Shown here piece after piece: positions 34,078 through 41,929 of a DNA stretch of 41,929 nt (position 1 is its first letter; every line of letters starts with the position of its first letter). The notes under the pieces were generated by a model. The model had not been told where the DNA came from, did no database searches, and saw nothing but the letters and a program-made list of their open reading frames with translations. The position numbers were made by a program, and so were the translations under genes. This stretch comes from an uncultured Ulvibacter sp. (GTDB lineage: Bacteria > Bacteroidota > Bacteroidia > Flavobacteriales > Flavobacteriaceae), in contig CALIAF010000061.1 of assembly GCA_938041335.1 (NCBI GenBank), positions 1 to 41,929 on the forward strand, given 5' to 3'.

Positions 34078-34818
34078 TTATACGGAAGGTGTTGTTAATT
34101 CTTCACGTATTATATTTCGTGTTTGCTCGCGCAACATTCTGCGGTCTTCTGCTTCAAGTATTCTTGTTGGGATTATGGGATGTACCTTAACACGCATTTG
34201 GCCTGGTCTACCTTTAAAGATGTCAAAAGGCAAACGTTTTTTATTATCGTGAAAGGTGAGGGGTGCTACCGGTATGCGATGATCTATGGCTAATCTAAAT
34301 GCTCCGTCCTTAAAACTGTCTAAGACGATACTCGCGTCATTAGGAACTCCGCCTTCTGGAAAGATGCAAACACTGAGTCCTTGATTGATCTTTTGTTGCG
34401 CGCTATCAAATACAGCCCTTCTACTCTTCATACTACTTCTGTCCACTAGTATGCAAGTTCTTTTATAGAAGTAGCCAAAAATAGGAAACTTGGCGAGCTC
34501 TGCCTTCCCTACAAATACAAATGGATTCTTTACCACATACAACATTAACATGATGTCTGTCATAGAGGCATGATTACTCACAAAGAGATAAGACTCTCCT
34601 TTCTGCCACTCTTTTTGTCCTCGTATCTTGGGCATAAAACCCATCCCGAACAGAATAAAAATCGCCCAAGCTCTTGCCATTTTAAAAAAGAAAGGATACC
34701 ATTCTTGTTTCATCACACTTATAATAAGTAGTGGCGACATAATAAGTATAGGCACCAGCATCAGAATGTAAAACCAGATACGATATAAAAGACCAAATAT
34801 TTTGCTAATAATTTTCAC
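34078..34818 (-). CDS. 1-acyl-sn-glycerol-3-phosphate acyltransferase family protein (second PlsC)
   Basis: A 246-residue membrane-associated acyltransferase. It has a hydrophobic N-terminal helix (ILMLVPILIMSPLLIISV), the HX4D catalytic motif in SNHASMTDIML, FPEGGVPNDAS and VAPLTFHDNKKRLP. It is a distant paralogue of 18435-19181 and may act on a different lysolipid. GTG at 34818 is chosen as start: an in-frame TTG at 34827 forms part of the -7 box TACTTTTG (34832-34825), so the message would begin at the GTG with little or no leader. It is a single gene. Confidence 0.88.
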   Translation of the reverse strand: MKIISKIFGLLYRIWFYILMLVPILIMSPLLIISVMKQEWYPFFFKMARAWAIFILFGMGFMPKIRGQKEWQKGESYLFVSNHASMTDIMLMLYVVKNPFVFVGKAELAKFPIFGYFYKRTCILVDRSSMKSRRAVFDSAQQKINQGLSVCIFPEGGVPNDASIVLDSFKDGAFRLAIDHRIPVAPLTFHDNKKRLPFDIFKGRPGQMRVKVHPIIPTRILEAEDRRMLREQTRNIIREELTTPSV

Positions 34819-34824
34819 TTGTAT

Positions 34825-34832
34825 CAAAAGTA
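34825..34832 (-). promoter_or_regulatory. Promoter -7 box with leaderless GTG start
   Basis: TACTTTTG on the minus strand ends six bases before the GTG at 34818. It matches TAnnTTTG; no clear -33 TTG. Confidence 0.5.
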
Positions 34833-34915
34833 GTTAAAAATTAGTGCGTAGTTGGGAGTTATTAGACGCAATCACAATTAATGTTCGTGGTTTCCAATGC
34901 TCTAATTTTTTCCAT

Positions 34916-34950
34916 AAAAAAGCCGCTTTGGTATTTTACCAAAGCGGCTT
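34916..34950 (-). terminator. Terminator of the receptor-DUF5689 operon
   Basis: AGCCGCTTTGGTA pairs with TACCAAAGCGGCT around a three-base loop; on the minus strand a run of T follows. It lies 22 bases after the DUF5689 gene stop. Confidence 0.85.
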
Positions 34951-34971
34951 CAATATTTGAATATTTCAGTA

Positions 34972-37152
34972 TTAATTAGAACGAATTTCTATTTCATCAA
35001 GTTCGTATGTTCCATCAAACTCTGCAACACCGCTACCTATGTATTTAAATGCGATGTATCCTGTTCCTTCTACGCAAGAAAGGTCTACAATTCCACTATC
35101 AATAAAATCACCAAAGAACGCATCATCTGGCACAATTAAGGCAGCTGGTAAAATGGCCCAGGTTGCATTTGGAATATTAGAATCAACACCGTCCCAATCG
35201 CTTGAGAAAAGGATCTCTAACTCACTTCCATCTGAGAAACTGTTTGAAGTCATGAAACGTAAAGTCTCACCATCTTGTGCGTCATAGTCAATCTCAGGGA
35301 AAGCTAACCAGGTTACTGTGCTATCATCACCACTATTAAAAGAACCTACTCTCGCAGAAATACCAATAGAAGCATTCGCTCCAGTATCTGTATAAGCCTC
35401 CCAAGGCTGTGTTCCAGCTTCTTGATAATTAGTCATGCCATTGTCAGTAATAGGTGAGTTTACAGATTGCGTTTCGAAGTTTTCTGCAAATAATACGTTA
35501 GGTCCTTCTGCTGCAGCGTTACCACAATCTACGATAGGTGGATCACAGCGTTCTGGGTTAATAAACTGAAGATCCTCGTTTGTACGAAGTTCTAATATAC
35601 GTTCATCTCCAAAGAAATTGTTTGTATAAATGGCCGTCATATTTCCTACACCAGAAGGTAATATTAGTGATTTGAATTCTGCAAAAGAACTTGTAAATAA
35701 TCTAATATCTCCCGTATTATCACAACTCTCTAAAGAACGCTCTCCGTCAAAACCGTCTGTGTCTTCTCCAGAAAAAGTTAATCCTAAATCGTTTGCAGTA
35801 AACTGCATATTTTCTAACTGTATTAATGTATTTAAGTCATTTGATGTAAATGCATTCACAGTGGTCAATTTAGGGATGATATCTGCGATTACCTCACCAG
35901 GAAAAACAAACATATCTGCAACACCATCTGGAATTTTTTCTATTTCAGAAACGTTAGGATATCCTATTGTAATATTCCCTGCATCTTCATCAACAGCAAG
36001 ACCGTTTAGTTTGATATATACCTTACGACCTACTGGTAATGTCTGGTATAAATCTCCACGATCTATTGCAACACGAAATCCTAATCTAGGGTCATTTGCG
36101 CTATTGTCATTTCCATCAATCGTATTTTGAATTACTAATTCTTCAAAGTAATTCCCTTCTTGATCACTTGACACTACATACCCTTCAATAATAAGTTCTG
36201 CTTCATCAAGGCTAAATTCTGCAAAGCCGCCTGCTTGATTATAACGATCTATCACAGCAGAAAAGGTAGTCGTTGCAGTAATGTTAGGGTCTAATAAAGT
36301 TGGTTCACAGCGTTCTCCATCAAAAACAATGTCACTTAAAGTTCTTACCGAAAGTGTAAAGTTCTCTCCAAAGAAATCTTTACTTAATACAGCTGTTAAT
36401 GAACCCGCACCAGATGGTAAGGTATTACTTTTAAAATCTGCAAAAGTTGATGTCTGGAATAAGATATCTCCACCATCTGCAGCACAACTCTCAATGGTAC
36501 GATCCCCATCAAATTCATCTCCAACTTCTCCTGCAAATGAAGTTCCTAATTGACTCTCTGTAAACTGAGCACTTGCTAAGTTTATTAATGTATTAGTGTC
36601 TGCTTCAGAAATTTGACTCAACGTTTTAATGTTAGGAACAATAGCCTCAACTAAAGAAGAACGCAGCACATATTCCTCTTCTAGAGGAGCAGGTATTTTT
36701 TCTATATCGCTTCCTTCTAGAATACCTAAGGTGATTACACCACTATCCATCCCTACAGAAAGACCATCAAGTTTTACATACACTCTTCTACCTGTTTCAT
36801 ATCGTGTAAAAAGATCGCCTACATCAAGTAATACTTTAATTCCTGCCGTAGCATTTTCTGAAGCATCCTGAACAATTAATTCTTCAAAGAAGTTTCCCCC
36901 TTCATCACTAGAGATTACAAATCCTGACATAAATGTATTGGTCTCTGTAAATGTAAAGCTCTGGTCTTCTCCACCTGCAACAGCTTGGTCATAGGCTGTT
37001 TTTACAGAAGAAATACTCACAAGTTCCCCATTTAATTCTGGCTCTGTGATAGATGTGTCTGGCGTATCATAGTCATCGTCTGGGACACAAGAAGTCACAA
37101 AGACAAACGAGAAAAGAATCGCTAAAACTGGAAGTAGTTTAAAATTTTTCAT
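34972..37152 (-). CDS. DUF5689 surface lipoprotein with two repeats and a C-terminal anchor-J-like domain
   Basis: A 726-residue lipoprotein, signal peptide ending LFSFVFVTSC, lipidated Cys followed by VPDDDYD. Residues about 35-275 and 280-530 are two copies of a DUF5689 domain; compare SGFVISSDEGGNFFEELIV with EGYVVSSDQEGNYFEELVI, and GRRVYVKLDGLSVG with GRKVYIKLNGLAVD. DUF5689 is OB-fold-like in appearance. Residues about 545-726 form a jelly-roll-type domain (choice-of-anchor J/cleaved adhesin) seen on Bacteroidota surface proteins. The gene follows a TonB-dependent receptor in one operon, taking the place a SusD lipoprotein has in sugar loci. It may capture the receptor's ligand. Another in-frame ATG is at 37161. 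Confidence 0.88.
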   Translation of the reverse strand: MKNFKLLPVLAILFSFVFVTSCVPDDDYDTPDTSITEPELNGELVSISSVKTAYDQAVAGGEDQSFTFTETNTFMSGFVISSDEGGNFFEELIVQDASENATAGIKVLLDVGDLFTRYETGRRVYVKLDGLSVGMDSGVITLGILEGSDIEKIPAPLEEEYVLRSSLVEAIVPNIKTLSQISEADTNTLINLASAQFTESQLGTSFAGEVGDEFDGDRTIESCAADGGDILFQTSTFADFKSNTLPSGAGSLTAVLSKDFFGENFTLSVRTLSDIVFDGERCEPTLLDPNITATTTFSAVIDRYNQAGGFAEFSLDEAELIIEGYVVSSDQEGNYFEELVIQNTIDGNDNSANDPRLGFRVAIDRGDLYQTLPVGRKVYIKLNGLAVDEDAGNITIGYPNVSEIEKIPDGVADMFVFPGEVIADIIPKLTTVNAFTSNDLNTLIQLENMQFTANDLGLTFSGEDTDGFDGERSLESCDNTGDIRLFTSSFAEFKSLILPSGVGNMTAIYTNNFFGDERILELRTNEDLQFINPERCDPPIVDCGNAAAEGPNVLFAENFETQSVNSPITDNGMTNYQEAGTQPWEAYTDTGANASIGISARVGSFNSGDDSTVTWLAFPEIDYDAQDGETLRFMTSNSFSDGSELEILFSSDWDGVDSNIPNATWAILPAALIVPDDAFFGDFIDSGIVDLSCVEGTGYIAFKYIGSGVAEFDGTYELDEIEIRSN

Positions 37153-37190
37153 TGTATACATTTTATTATTTTTTTGAAATCGTCTTATTA

Positions 37191-40046
37191 TTAAAATCTT
37201 ACATACGCATTAACGTAGTAGGTGGTACCATTACCAAAGAAATATCTTGGGCCAAAGATTCTCCCATTAGGAAGGTTGGCATCTTCGTTTAAATCTCTAA
37301 AGTTTGATTTTCTTCCTTGCTCAAAACCACCAGTCTTATATTTAGTGTCAAGAACATTGTTAATGGTGGCAAAGAATCCTACAAAGTAATCACCAACTCT
37401 CCATGATTTCCCTCCTCTAACATTAACTAGGCTGTAGTTGTCAAACTGCTCTTGACGTAATAAGTCTCTTGCAACAGTCTCATCATAATCATTGAAGGTA
37501 TTACCGTCGTAATCGGTACTAAAAGCAGCCGTACGTGATAAATTATTTACATCTAAATAGGCATTACTAAAATAGTTAGCAGTCAACCCAAAATTCCAGA
37601 AATCAGGATCGCGGTACTCAAAACCAACGTTAAATGCTCTTTCAGGCCCACCTGCAACATGAACTCCCTTAAGTTTTGCGGTGCCATCTCCAAAACTTAC
37701 TGCGCCTTCTAGATCATCACTTGTAATATATAAATTTGGATTGTTGTCAAAAGTATATTGACCCACAGCAGCAGCACCTACTAACTTAATGGTTGGTGTT
37801 ACTTGAGCCTCAATACCAAATTCTGCACCTACGTGTCGTTTATCAATACCTGTCATTACTTCTTGAATAAAAGCATCTTGCTCTAAACCTTGTCCAGCAA
37901 TGTTCTCAGTAAAGTAGAATCCAAGATCAGATCCATCTTTAAATTTTGTATAATAACCTGTTACTCTTGCTTTAACAATAGGAGAACTAAAGATGTAGCT
38001 TAAATCTACGTTACTAATTTTTTCTTCTGAAATGCCAATAGCAGTCGCATTGCTCACACGTGCATTAGTAAACGAGTTACGAATACTTGGAGCGTTCTGC
38101 AATAGCCCTATGTTCATGTCTATTAAATGACGTCCTGTTAACTTGTAAACACCACCGGCTTTAATACCGTAGTTAGTGAATGATAATTTTTCACTTTCGC
38201 CAAAAGATTCGTCGCCAGGGAAGTTTCCGTTTTCATACAACCCAGTACGTTGATACGAAACAGACCCACCAGAAATGGCAGCATATAAATCAAATTTACT
38301 GTACTTAAATTGTCCTTGAGCAAAACCAGACACCTCATTGGCATCCATATCATAGTTATACTTATACCGATCTCCTTCTTGTACAATTCTATTTCGGTTT
38401 CTAATATCGCTCTGCGCAACATCGCCTACGTTTACTTCTTCGTTTTGTTCATCATCACCTGCAAAGAAATCTACATCTAAGTATCCTGTTCCACCGAGAA
38501 GGTCAACAAGTTCTGTAAAGTTTTCACTATGCAAGCTCCTCATCGATAGATTACCATTAAGCGTAATGTTTTCTGAAAGTACATGGCTAAAAATAGAGTT
38601 CACCATTATTGTAGTATCGTCTGTTCTGTTTTCTTGTAATGCAAAAATGGTATTACCTCCTTCTGCAACCGCTCTTGCATTTGCTCCATAAATATAGTTC
38701 CAATCTAACTGACCATCTTCAACAAATTCTCGTTGCGCTAAAAAGGCATTCGCGTAGTTTGTAGCTGTAAGCTCCGGGAAACGTAAAAAATAACTAGGTA
38801 ATCGTTGGTAATAATTTCCGAAGGGATTACGTGCACCGCCGATAAAAGCGGGCTCACCATTTTCTCCAGTTTCAAGTCTAGTTCCTCCACCTTCAAGTCT
38901 AGTTTGACCATTTCTTCCCGTCTGGAAACCGATGTTGGTGTTTAGTCTTGTTTTGTCACTGATGTCCCAATAGTGATTTAAAGTAAATGTAGGCTCTGCA
39001 ATCTCACGAACTCTACTATTGCGTTTCTCGCCATCTTGATATCCCCAGTTCGGGTTGTATTTTATACCTTTTAAATCTATAACTTCTTGCGTGTTTGGTG
39101 CAGAACGTCCTCTTCTATTAGGGGTATAAAACCCTGTAAAGTTTAAACTATGCTCATCGTTAATCTTTTTTTCTACGGAAGCAAAAAATGAATTGGCATC
39201 ATATAAGGTTCCTTCTTGAAAGCCTTCATCTCCAAATCTTCTAGAGAGCAATACGGAGTAGGACCAACCTTCTTGATTTACACCGCTATGGTATGACCCC
39301 ATCATACGACCTCTATATCCTCTATTTCCAGAGGCGTAAGAAACACGACCTCCTTCGCGATATTGAGATGCTCTCATTATTATATTTGTAACACCTCCTA
39401 CATTACCAAAAGCATAGTCATTTGCCTTAAGCCCGAGTGTAAATTCTCGATTACGTTGTACATCATTTAGTCCGCCCCAGTTACTCCATTGCGGGCGACC
39501 TGTAAACATCTTGTTCATTTCAAGACCGTTTATGAGCACCTTTCCATTTGCATTATCATATCCTCTAGGTCTAAAAAATGTTGCGCTAAAGTCAAATGCG
39601 GCCGCGTTTAAAAAGGCGTCTCTACCCGATTGAAGTAACCCCGAAGTGTTAAAAGAGGTACCTTCATCTTGATCTAGTTCATTATCGCTTAAGGTAATGA
39701 TACCTATCTGCGCCTCAATCTCAGAATAATCTATCTCAAGCAATATGGGGTCTAGATTAATGGGATTATTATTTTGAATAATTACCTGAATTTGCTGTGT
39801 ATTATAACCAGGCTTACTAACAACAAGCACTTGTTCTCCTTGCGGGAGATCAGTACTTGTAAAAGCAAATAAACCTTTTGCATTGGTTTCTGTACTAAAA
39901 ACACTTTCTAAAATCCTGACTTGTACATCTTGTATTGGATCACTTGAGTTTGTGTCTACAACCCTACCTTTAACCATTACATCTTGTGCCGTTACAGTAA
40001 AAAGAGTTAGGAAGGAAAAACAAACGGTAAATAATAATTGTTTCAT
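37191..40046 (-). CDS. TonB-dependent outer-membrane receptor with carboxypeptidase-like N-terminal domain
   Basis: A 951-residue outer-membrane transporter. It has a signal peptide to about residue 20 (FTVTAQ), a CarboxypepD-reg-like beta domain at about 24-105 (VKGRVVDTNSSDPIQDVQV), a plug at about 115-230 (NGKVLINGLEMNKMFTGRP) and a beta-barrel ending in YYVNAYVRF with terminal Phe. Energy comes from TonB-ExbBD; the ligand is unknown. No SusD homologue follows; instead the DUF5689 lipoprotein gene starts 38 bases later. A divergent nuclease-like gene lies 123 bases away, suggesting the ligand may be a nucleic-acid or phosphodiester product. Confidence 0.92.
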   Translation of the reverse strand: MKQLLFTVCFSFLTLFTVTAQDVMVKGRVVDTNSSDPIQDVQVRILESVFSTETNAKGLFAFTSTDLPQGEQVLVVSKPGYNTQQIQVIIQNNNPINLDPILLEIDYSEIEAQIGIITLSDNELDQDEGTSFNTSGLLQSGRDAFLNAAAFDFSATFFRPRGYDNANGKVLINGLEMNKMFTGRPQWSNWGGLNDVQRNREFTLGLKANDYAFGNVGGVTNIIMRASQYREGGRVSYASGNRGYRGRMMGSYHSGVNQEGWSYSVLLSRRFGDEGFQEGTLYDANSFFASVEKKINDEHSLNFTGFYTPNRRGRSAPNTQEVIDLKGIKYNPNWGYQDGEKRNSRVREIAEPTFTLNHYWDISDKTRLNTNIGFQTGRNGQTRLEGGGTRLETGENGEPAFIGGARNPFGNYYQRLPSYFLRFPELTATNYANAFLAQREFVEDGQLDWNYIYGANARAVAEGGNTIFALQENRTDDTTIMVNSIFSHVLSENITLNGNLSMRSLHSENFTELVDLLGGTGYLDVDFFAGDDEQNEEVNVGDVAQSDIRNRNRIVQEGDRYKYNYDMDANEVSGFAQGQFKYSKFDLYAAISGGSVSYQRTGLYENGNFPGDESFGESEKLSFTNYGIKAGGVYKLTGRHLIDMNIGLLQNAPSIRNSFTNARVSNATAIGISEEKISNVDLSYIFSSPIVKARVTGYYTKFKDGSDLGFYFTENIAGQGLEQDAFIQEVMTGIDKRHVGAEFGIEAQVTPTIKLVGAAAVGQYTFDNNPNLYITSDDLEGAVSFGDGTAKLKGVHVAGGPERAFNVGFEYRDPDFWNFGLTANYFSNAYLDVNNLSRTAAFSTDYDGNTFNDYDETVARDLLRQEQFDNYSLVNVRGGKSWRVGDYFVGFFATINNVLDTKYKTGGFEQGRKSNFRDLNEDANLPNGRIFGPRYFFGNGTTYYVNAYVRF

Positions 40047-40084
40047 TAATAAATCGTTGATTAATAAATTGTTATTAAGGAGCG

Positions 40085-40092
40085 CAAAGCTA
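40085..40092 (-). promoter_or_regulatory. Promoter -7 box of the TonB receptor operon
   Basis: TAGCTTTG on the minus strand matches TAnnTTTG, giving a leader of about 35 bases before the ATG at 40046. No -33 TTG at correct spacing. Confidence 0.5.
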
Positions 40093-40113
40093 CATATTTA
40101 TATAGAGATTTTC

Positions 40114-40121
40114 TACATTTG
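40114..40121 (+). promoter_or_regulatory. Promoter -7 box of the secreted phosphodiesterase
   Basis: TACATTTG matches TAnnTTTG and lies 48 bases before the ATG at 40170. It is only 21 bases from the receptor's divergent -7 box, so both genes could be controlled from the same short region. Confidence 0.5.
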
Positions 40122-40169
40122 GCAAGACATTTGTATAAGCCTTTACATAAAACTAATACACCTATACCC

Positions 40170-41222
40170 ATGAAGCTAAAATACTGTTTATTAGCTGTTT
40201 TAACGCTAAGTATGACCACTTCTTATTCACAAGAAAAGAAGAATTATAAGGTGAATACGGTCGCGTTTTATAATGTTGAAAATCTTTTCGATTTTGAAGA
40301 TGACCCCATCACTTTTGATGATGATCGTACTCCAGAAGGTAAAGATCACTGGACAGAAGAAATTTATAATGCCAAGTTAGTAAATACAGCAAAAGTGATT
40401 GCAGAAATAGGGTCTGATGTCACTGGTACCGCGCCAGCTCTTATTGGTCTGTGTGAAACAGAAAACAGAAGAGTCCTTGAAGACCTTATTAATCAAGAGT
40501 CACTGCTTAAAAACGATTATGGTATTGTACAGTATGAGTCACCAGACAGACGTGGTATTGATGTAGCGCTGTTATATCAAAAAAGGCTATTTGTTCCAAC
40601 AAACACCAAGGCATATCCTTTATATATATATGATAATAATGATAATACAAAGCGTGTTTATACACGTGATCAGCTTTTAGTTAGTGGGATGCTTGATGGA
40701 GAGAAAATTCATGTGATTGTAAATCACTGGCCATCAAGAAGTGGGGGTGAAGCCCGCAGTAGATACAAGAGAAACAAAGCTGGAGAATTAAATAGACATA
40801 TTATAGACTCGCTATTTAGTGAAGACCCATATGCAAAAGTGATTACTATGGGAGATTTTAATGATGACCCTACAAATGAGAGTATTAAAGAGCATTTAAA
40901 TGCTAAAGATAAAAAGGAAGGCATGGAACTTAAAGAGTTATATAACCCTATGGAATCTATGCATAAAAAAGGATTAGGAACCCTCGCTTATAGAGATGGT
41001 TGGAATCTGTTTGACCAAATGATTGTCTCTACAGAGTTAACCAAAGAAGACTATTCATCGTACCGGTTGTACAAAGCAGGGATATACAACAAAACGTATT
41101 TAGCAAATCCGCGTGGACGCTATAAAGGATATCCCTATAGAAGTTTTACAGGAGGTGGATTTACAGGTGGATATAGTGACCATTTTCCAGTATATCTGTT
41201 GCTAATTAAAGAAATTAAGTAA
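40170..41222 (+). CDS. Secreted endonuclease/exonuclease/phosphatase-family protein (DNase I-like)
   Basis: A 350-residue exported phosphodiesterase. Residues 1-20 are a signal peptide (MTTSYSQ end; ATG at 40170 is chosen because a longer frame would place charged residues before it). Catalytic residues of the DNase I fold are all visible: Asn in FYNVENLFDF, Glu in CETENRR, Asp/Arg in DRRGIDVALLY, His/Asn in HVIVNHWPSRSGG, Asp and Asn in TMGDFNDDP, and the final Asp-His in GGYSDHFPV. Substrates could be DNA, RNA or phospholipids; a nuclease is likeliest from the NHWPSR segment. It diverges from the receptor-DUF5689 operon. Confidence 0.92.
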   Translation: MKLKYCLLAVLTLSMTTSYSQEKKNYKVNTVAFYNVENLFDFEDDPITFDDDRTPEGKDHWTEEIYNAKLVNTAKVIAEIGSDVTGTAPALIGLCETENRRVLEDLINQESLLKNDYGIVQYESPDRRGIDVALLYQKRLFVPTNTKAYPLYIYDNNDNTKRVYTRDQLLVSGMLDGEKIHVIVNHWPSRSGGEARSRYKRNKAGELNRHIIDSLFSEDPYAKVITMGDFNDDPTNESIKEHLNAKDKKEGMELKELYNPMESMHKKGLGTLAYRDGWNLFDQMIVSTELTKEDYSSYRLYKAGIYNKTYLANPRGRYKGYPYRSFTGGGFTGGYSDHFPVYLLLIKEIK

Positions 41223-41236
41223 AAGTATATGACATG

Positions 41237-41276
41237 AAAAAAGCCGTTCCTGTAGCATATAGGAACGGCTTTTTTG
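41237..41276. terminator. Bidirectional terminator
   Basis: AAAAAGCCGTTCCT pairs with AGGAACGGCTTTTT around an eight-base loop. It separates the convergent phosphodiesterase and type IX-secreted gene. Confidence 0.85.
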
Positions 41277-41289
41277 CGATACAAATATA

Positions 41290-41929
41290 TTAACGCTTCA
41301 ATGAAAAGTGACTTCTAAACTGTTTTCTCGTATCATCTTCGGTATACTCTATCAAGAACCAGTAATCACTAGACGGCATCTCTGCCCCATTATACGTTCC
41401 ATCCCACCCTTCAGTTAATGGGCTCAACTGCTTTAATAGTTTACCATATCTATCAAAGATGTAGATGTTAGCCGTAGGGTCAAAACTCGCGATAGAATCA
41501 ATCATCCAAGTATCATTAAAGGTATCTCCGTTTGGTGTCATAAAGCGATCATAATCAATCACTCCAAACTTAAACGTTACCTCACCACATCCATTCACAT
41601 CACGTATCGTGATCATTCGTGATCCAGATTCTACATTCTCAAAGATATTACTCTCCTGGAAAGGGCCTTCATCCATACTGTACTCATAGGTACCTATTCC
41701 TTCTGTTAGCACCTCTACTGTAGTACTACCTGAAAATGCACCATCTACTAAACGTGCACTATAGTTAATAGGCGGTGCAGATAAAGTAACTGTTGTCATT
41801 GCTGTTGCACTACAGCCTGAAGAAATCTCTGTCGCGGTTACTTGGTATACCCCTCCTGCTACTGCAGTGATGGTATTCCCTATTTCTCCTTCTAGTACTG
41901 CGCCGTCTAAAGTCCACTCAAATACAAAT
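41290..41929 (-). CDS. Type IX-secreted protein with type B sorting domain, 5' part beyond window
   Basis: The last 213 residues of a larger protein whose frame is open at the right edge. It shows a PKD/SprB-like repeat section (VFEWTLDGAVLEGEIG, then GGVYQVTATEISSGCSAT) and the gliding-motility C-terminal domain: FMTPNGDTFNDTWMID, IYIFDRYGKLL, GWDGTYNG and DYWFLIEYTED, ending RSHFSLKR. This type B signal sends proteins through the type IX system to the cell surface or outside, often as adhesins for gliding. The function depends on the unseen part. Confidence 0.93.
   Translation of the reverse strand, partial: FVFEWTLDGAVLEGEIGNTITAVAGGVYQVTATEISSGCSATAMTTVTLSAPPINYSARLVDGAFSGSTTVEVLTEGIGTYEYSMDEGPFQESNIFENVESGSRMITIRDVNGCGEVTFKFGVIDYDRFMTPNGDTFNDTWMIDSIASFDPTANIYIFDRYGKLLKQLSPLTEGWDGTYNGAEMPSSDYWFLIEYTEDDTRKQFRSHFSLKR

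Noticed and set aside
35630-36130. Long open frame on the plus strand opposite the DUF5689 gene
   Set aside because: Antisense to a clear lipoprotein; composition is what codon use of the real gene would give; no start or promoter signals.
1-41929. CRISPR arrays, tRNA or rRNA genes, prophage or transposase genes
   Set aside because: No regularly spaced repeats, no cloverleaf-like or ribosomal sequence and no transposase or phage protein was recognised.

Overview
The window looks like chromosomal DNA from a member of the Flavobacteriaceae (Bacteroidota). The evidence is AT-rich DNA, promoters of the Bacteroidota type (TAnnTTTG at -7), few Shine-Dalgarno sites, many TTG starts, a C-terminal signal for type B type IX secretion, DUF5689 and TonB-receptor surface proteins, and a heme gene order centred on an AraC regulator. 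I saw no rRNA, tRNA, CRISPR array, prophage or intact insertion sequence. The left and right edges cut through genes (hemC and a type IX-secreted protein).

Layout. 1-9860 is a heme locus: hemC and hemA run leftward; an AraC regulator, a small acidic unknown, hemH, a MATE exporter, a large BNR/sortilin-type protein and hemJ run rightward. 9861-15425 holds an orphan sensor kinase, an enoyl-CoA hydratase, a TMEM175-like channel, a TPR/AraC membrane regulator and two tiny hydrophobic ORFs. 15426-21548 is housekeeping: a secreted S9 peptidase, an HD phosphohydrolase with a lysophospholipid acyltransferase, a bacilliredoxin, a DjlA-like co-chaperone and a surface lipoprotein.

21718-30202 is metal traffic. 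A DtxR/MntR-family regulator leads an ABC importer (binding protein, ATPase, two permeases). Facing it is a ferrous-iron operon: feoA, feoB, a small lipoprotein and a short Cys-rich membrane protein that fell below usual ORF cut-offs. Both permeases carry an extra C-terminal cytoplasmic domain that looks like a winged helix, and a DtxR-like inverted repeat precedes the regulator. With hemA/C/H/J, much of the window serves iron and heme.

30441-41929: recA; an ECF sigma factor followed by a protein that joins an anti-sigma-like cytoplasmic end, one membrane helix, a long linker and an outer-membrane beta-barrel; a second acyltransferase; and a divergent outer-membrane module of TonB-dependent receptor plus DUF5689 lipoprotein facing a secreted DNase I-like phosphodiesterase, which may scavenge phosphate or nucleotides. 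The most unusual systems are the permease/winged-helix pair, the trans-envelope sigma regulator and the receptor/nuclease module.
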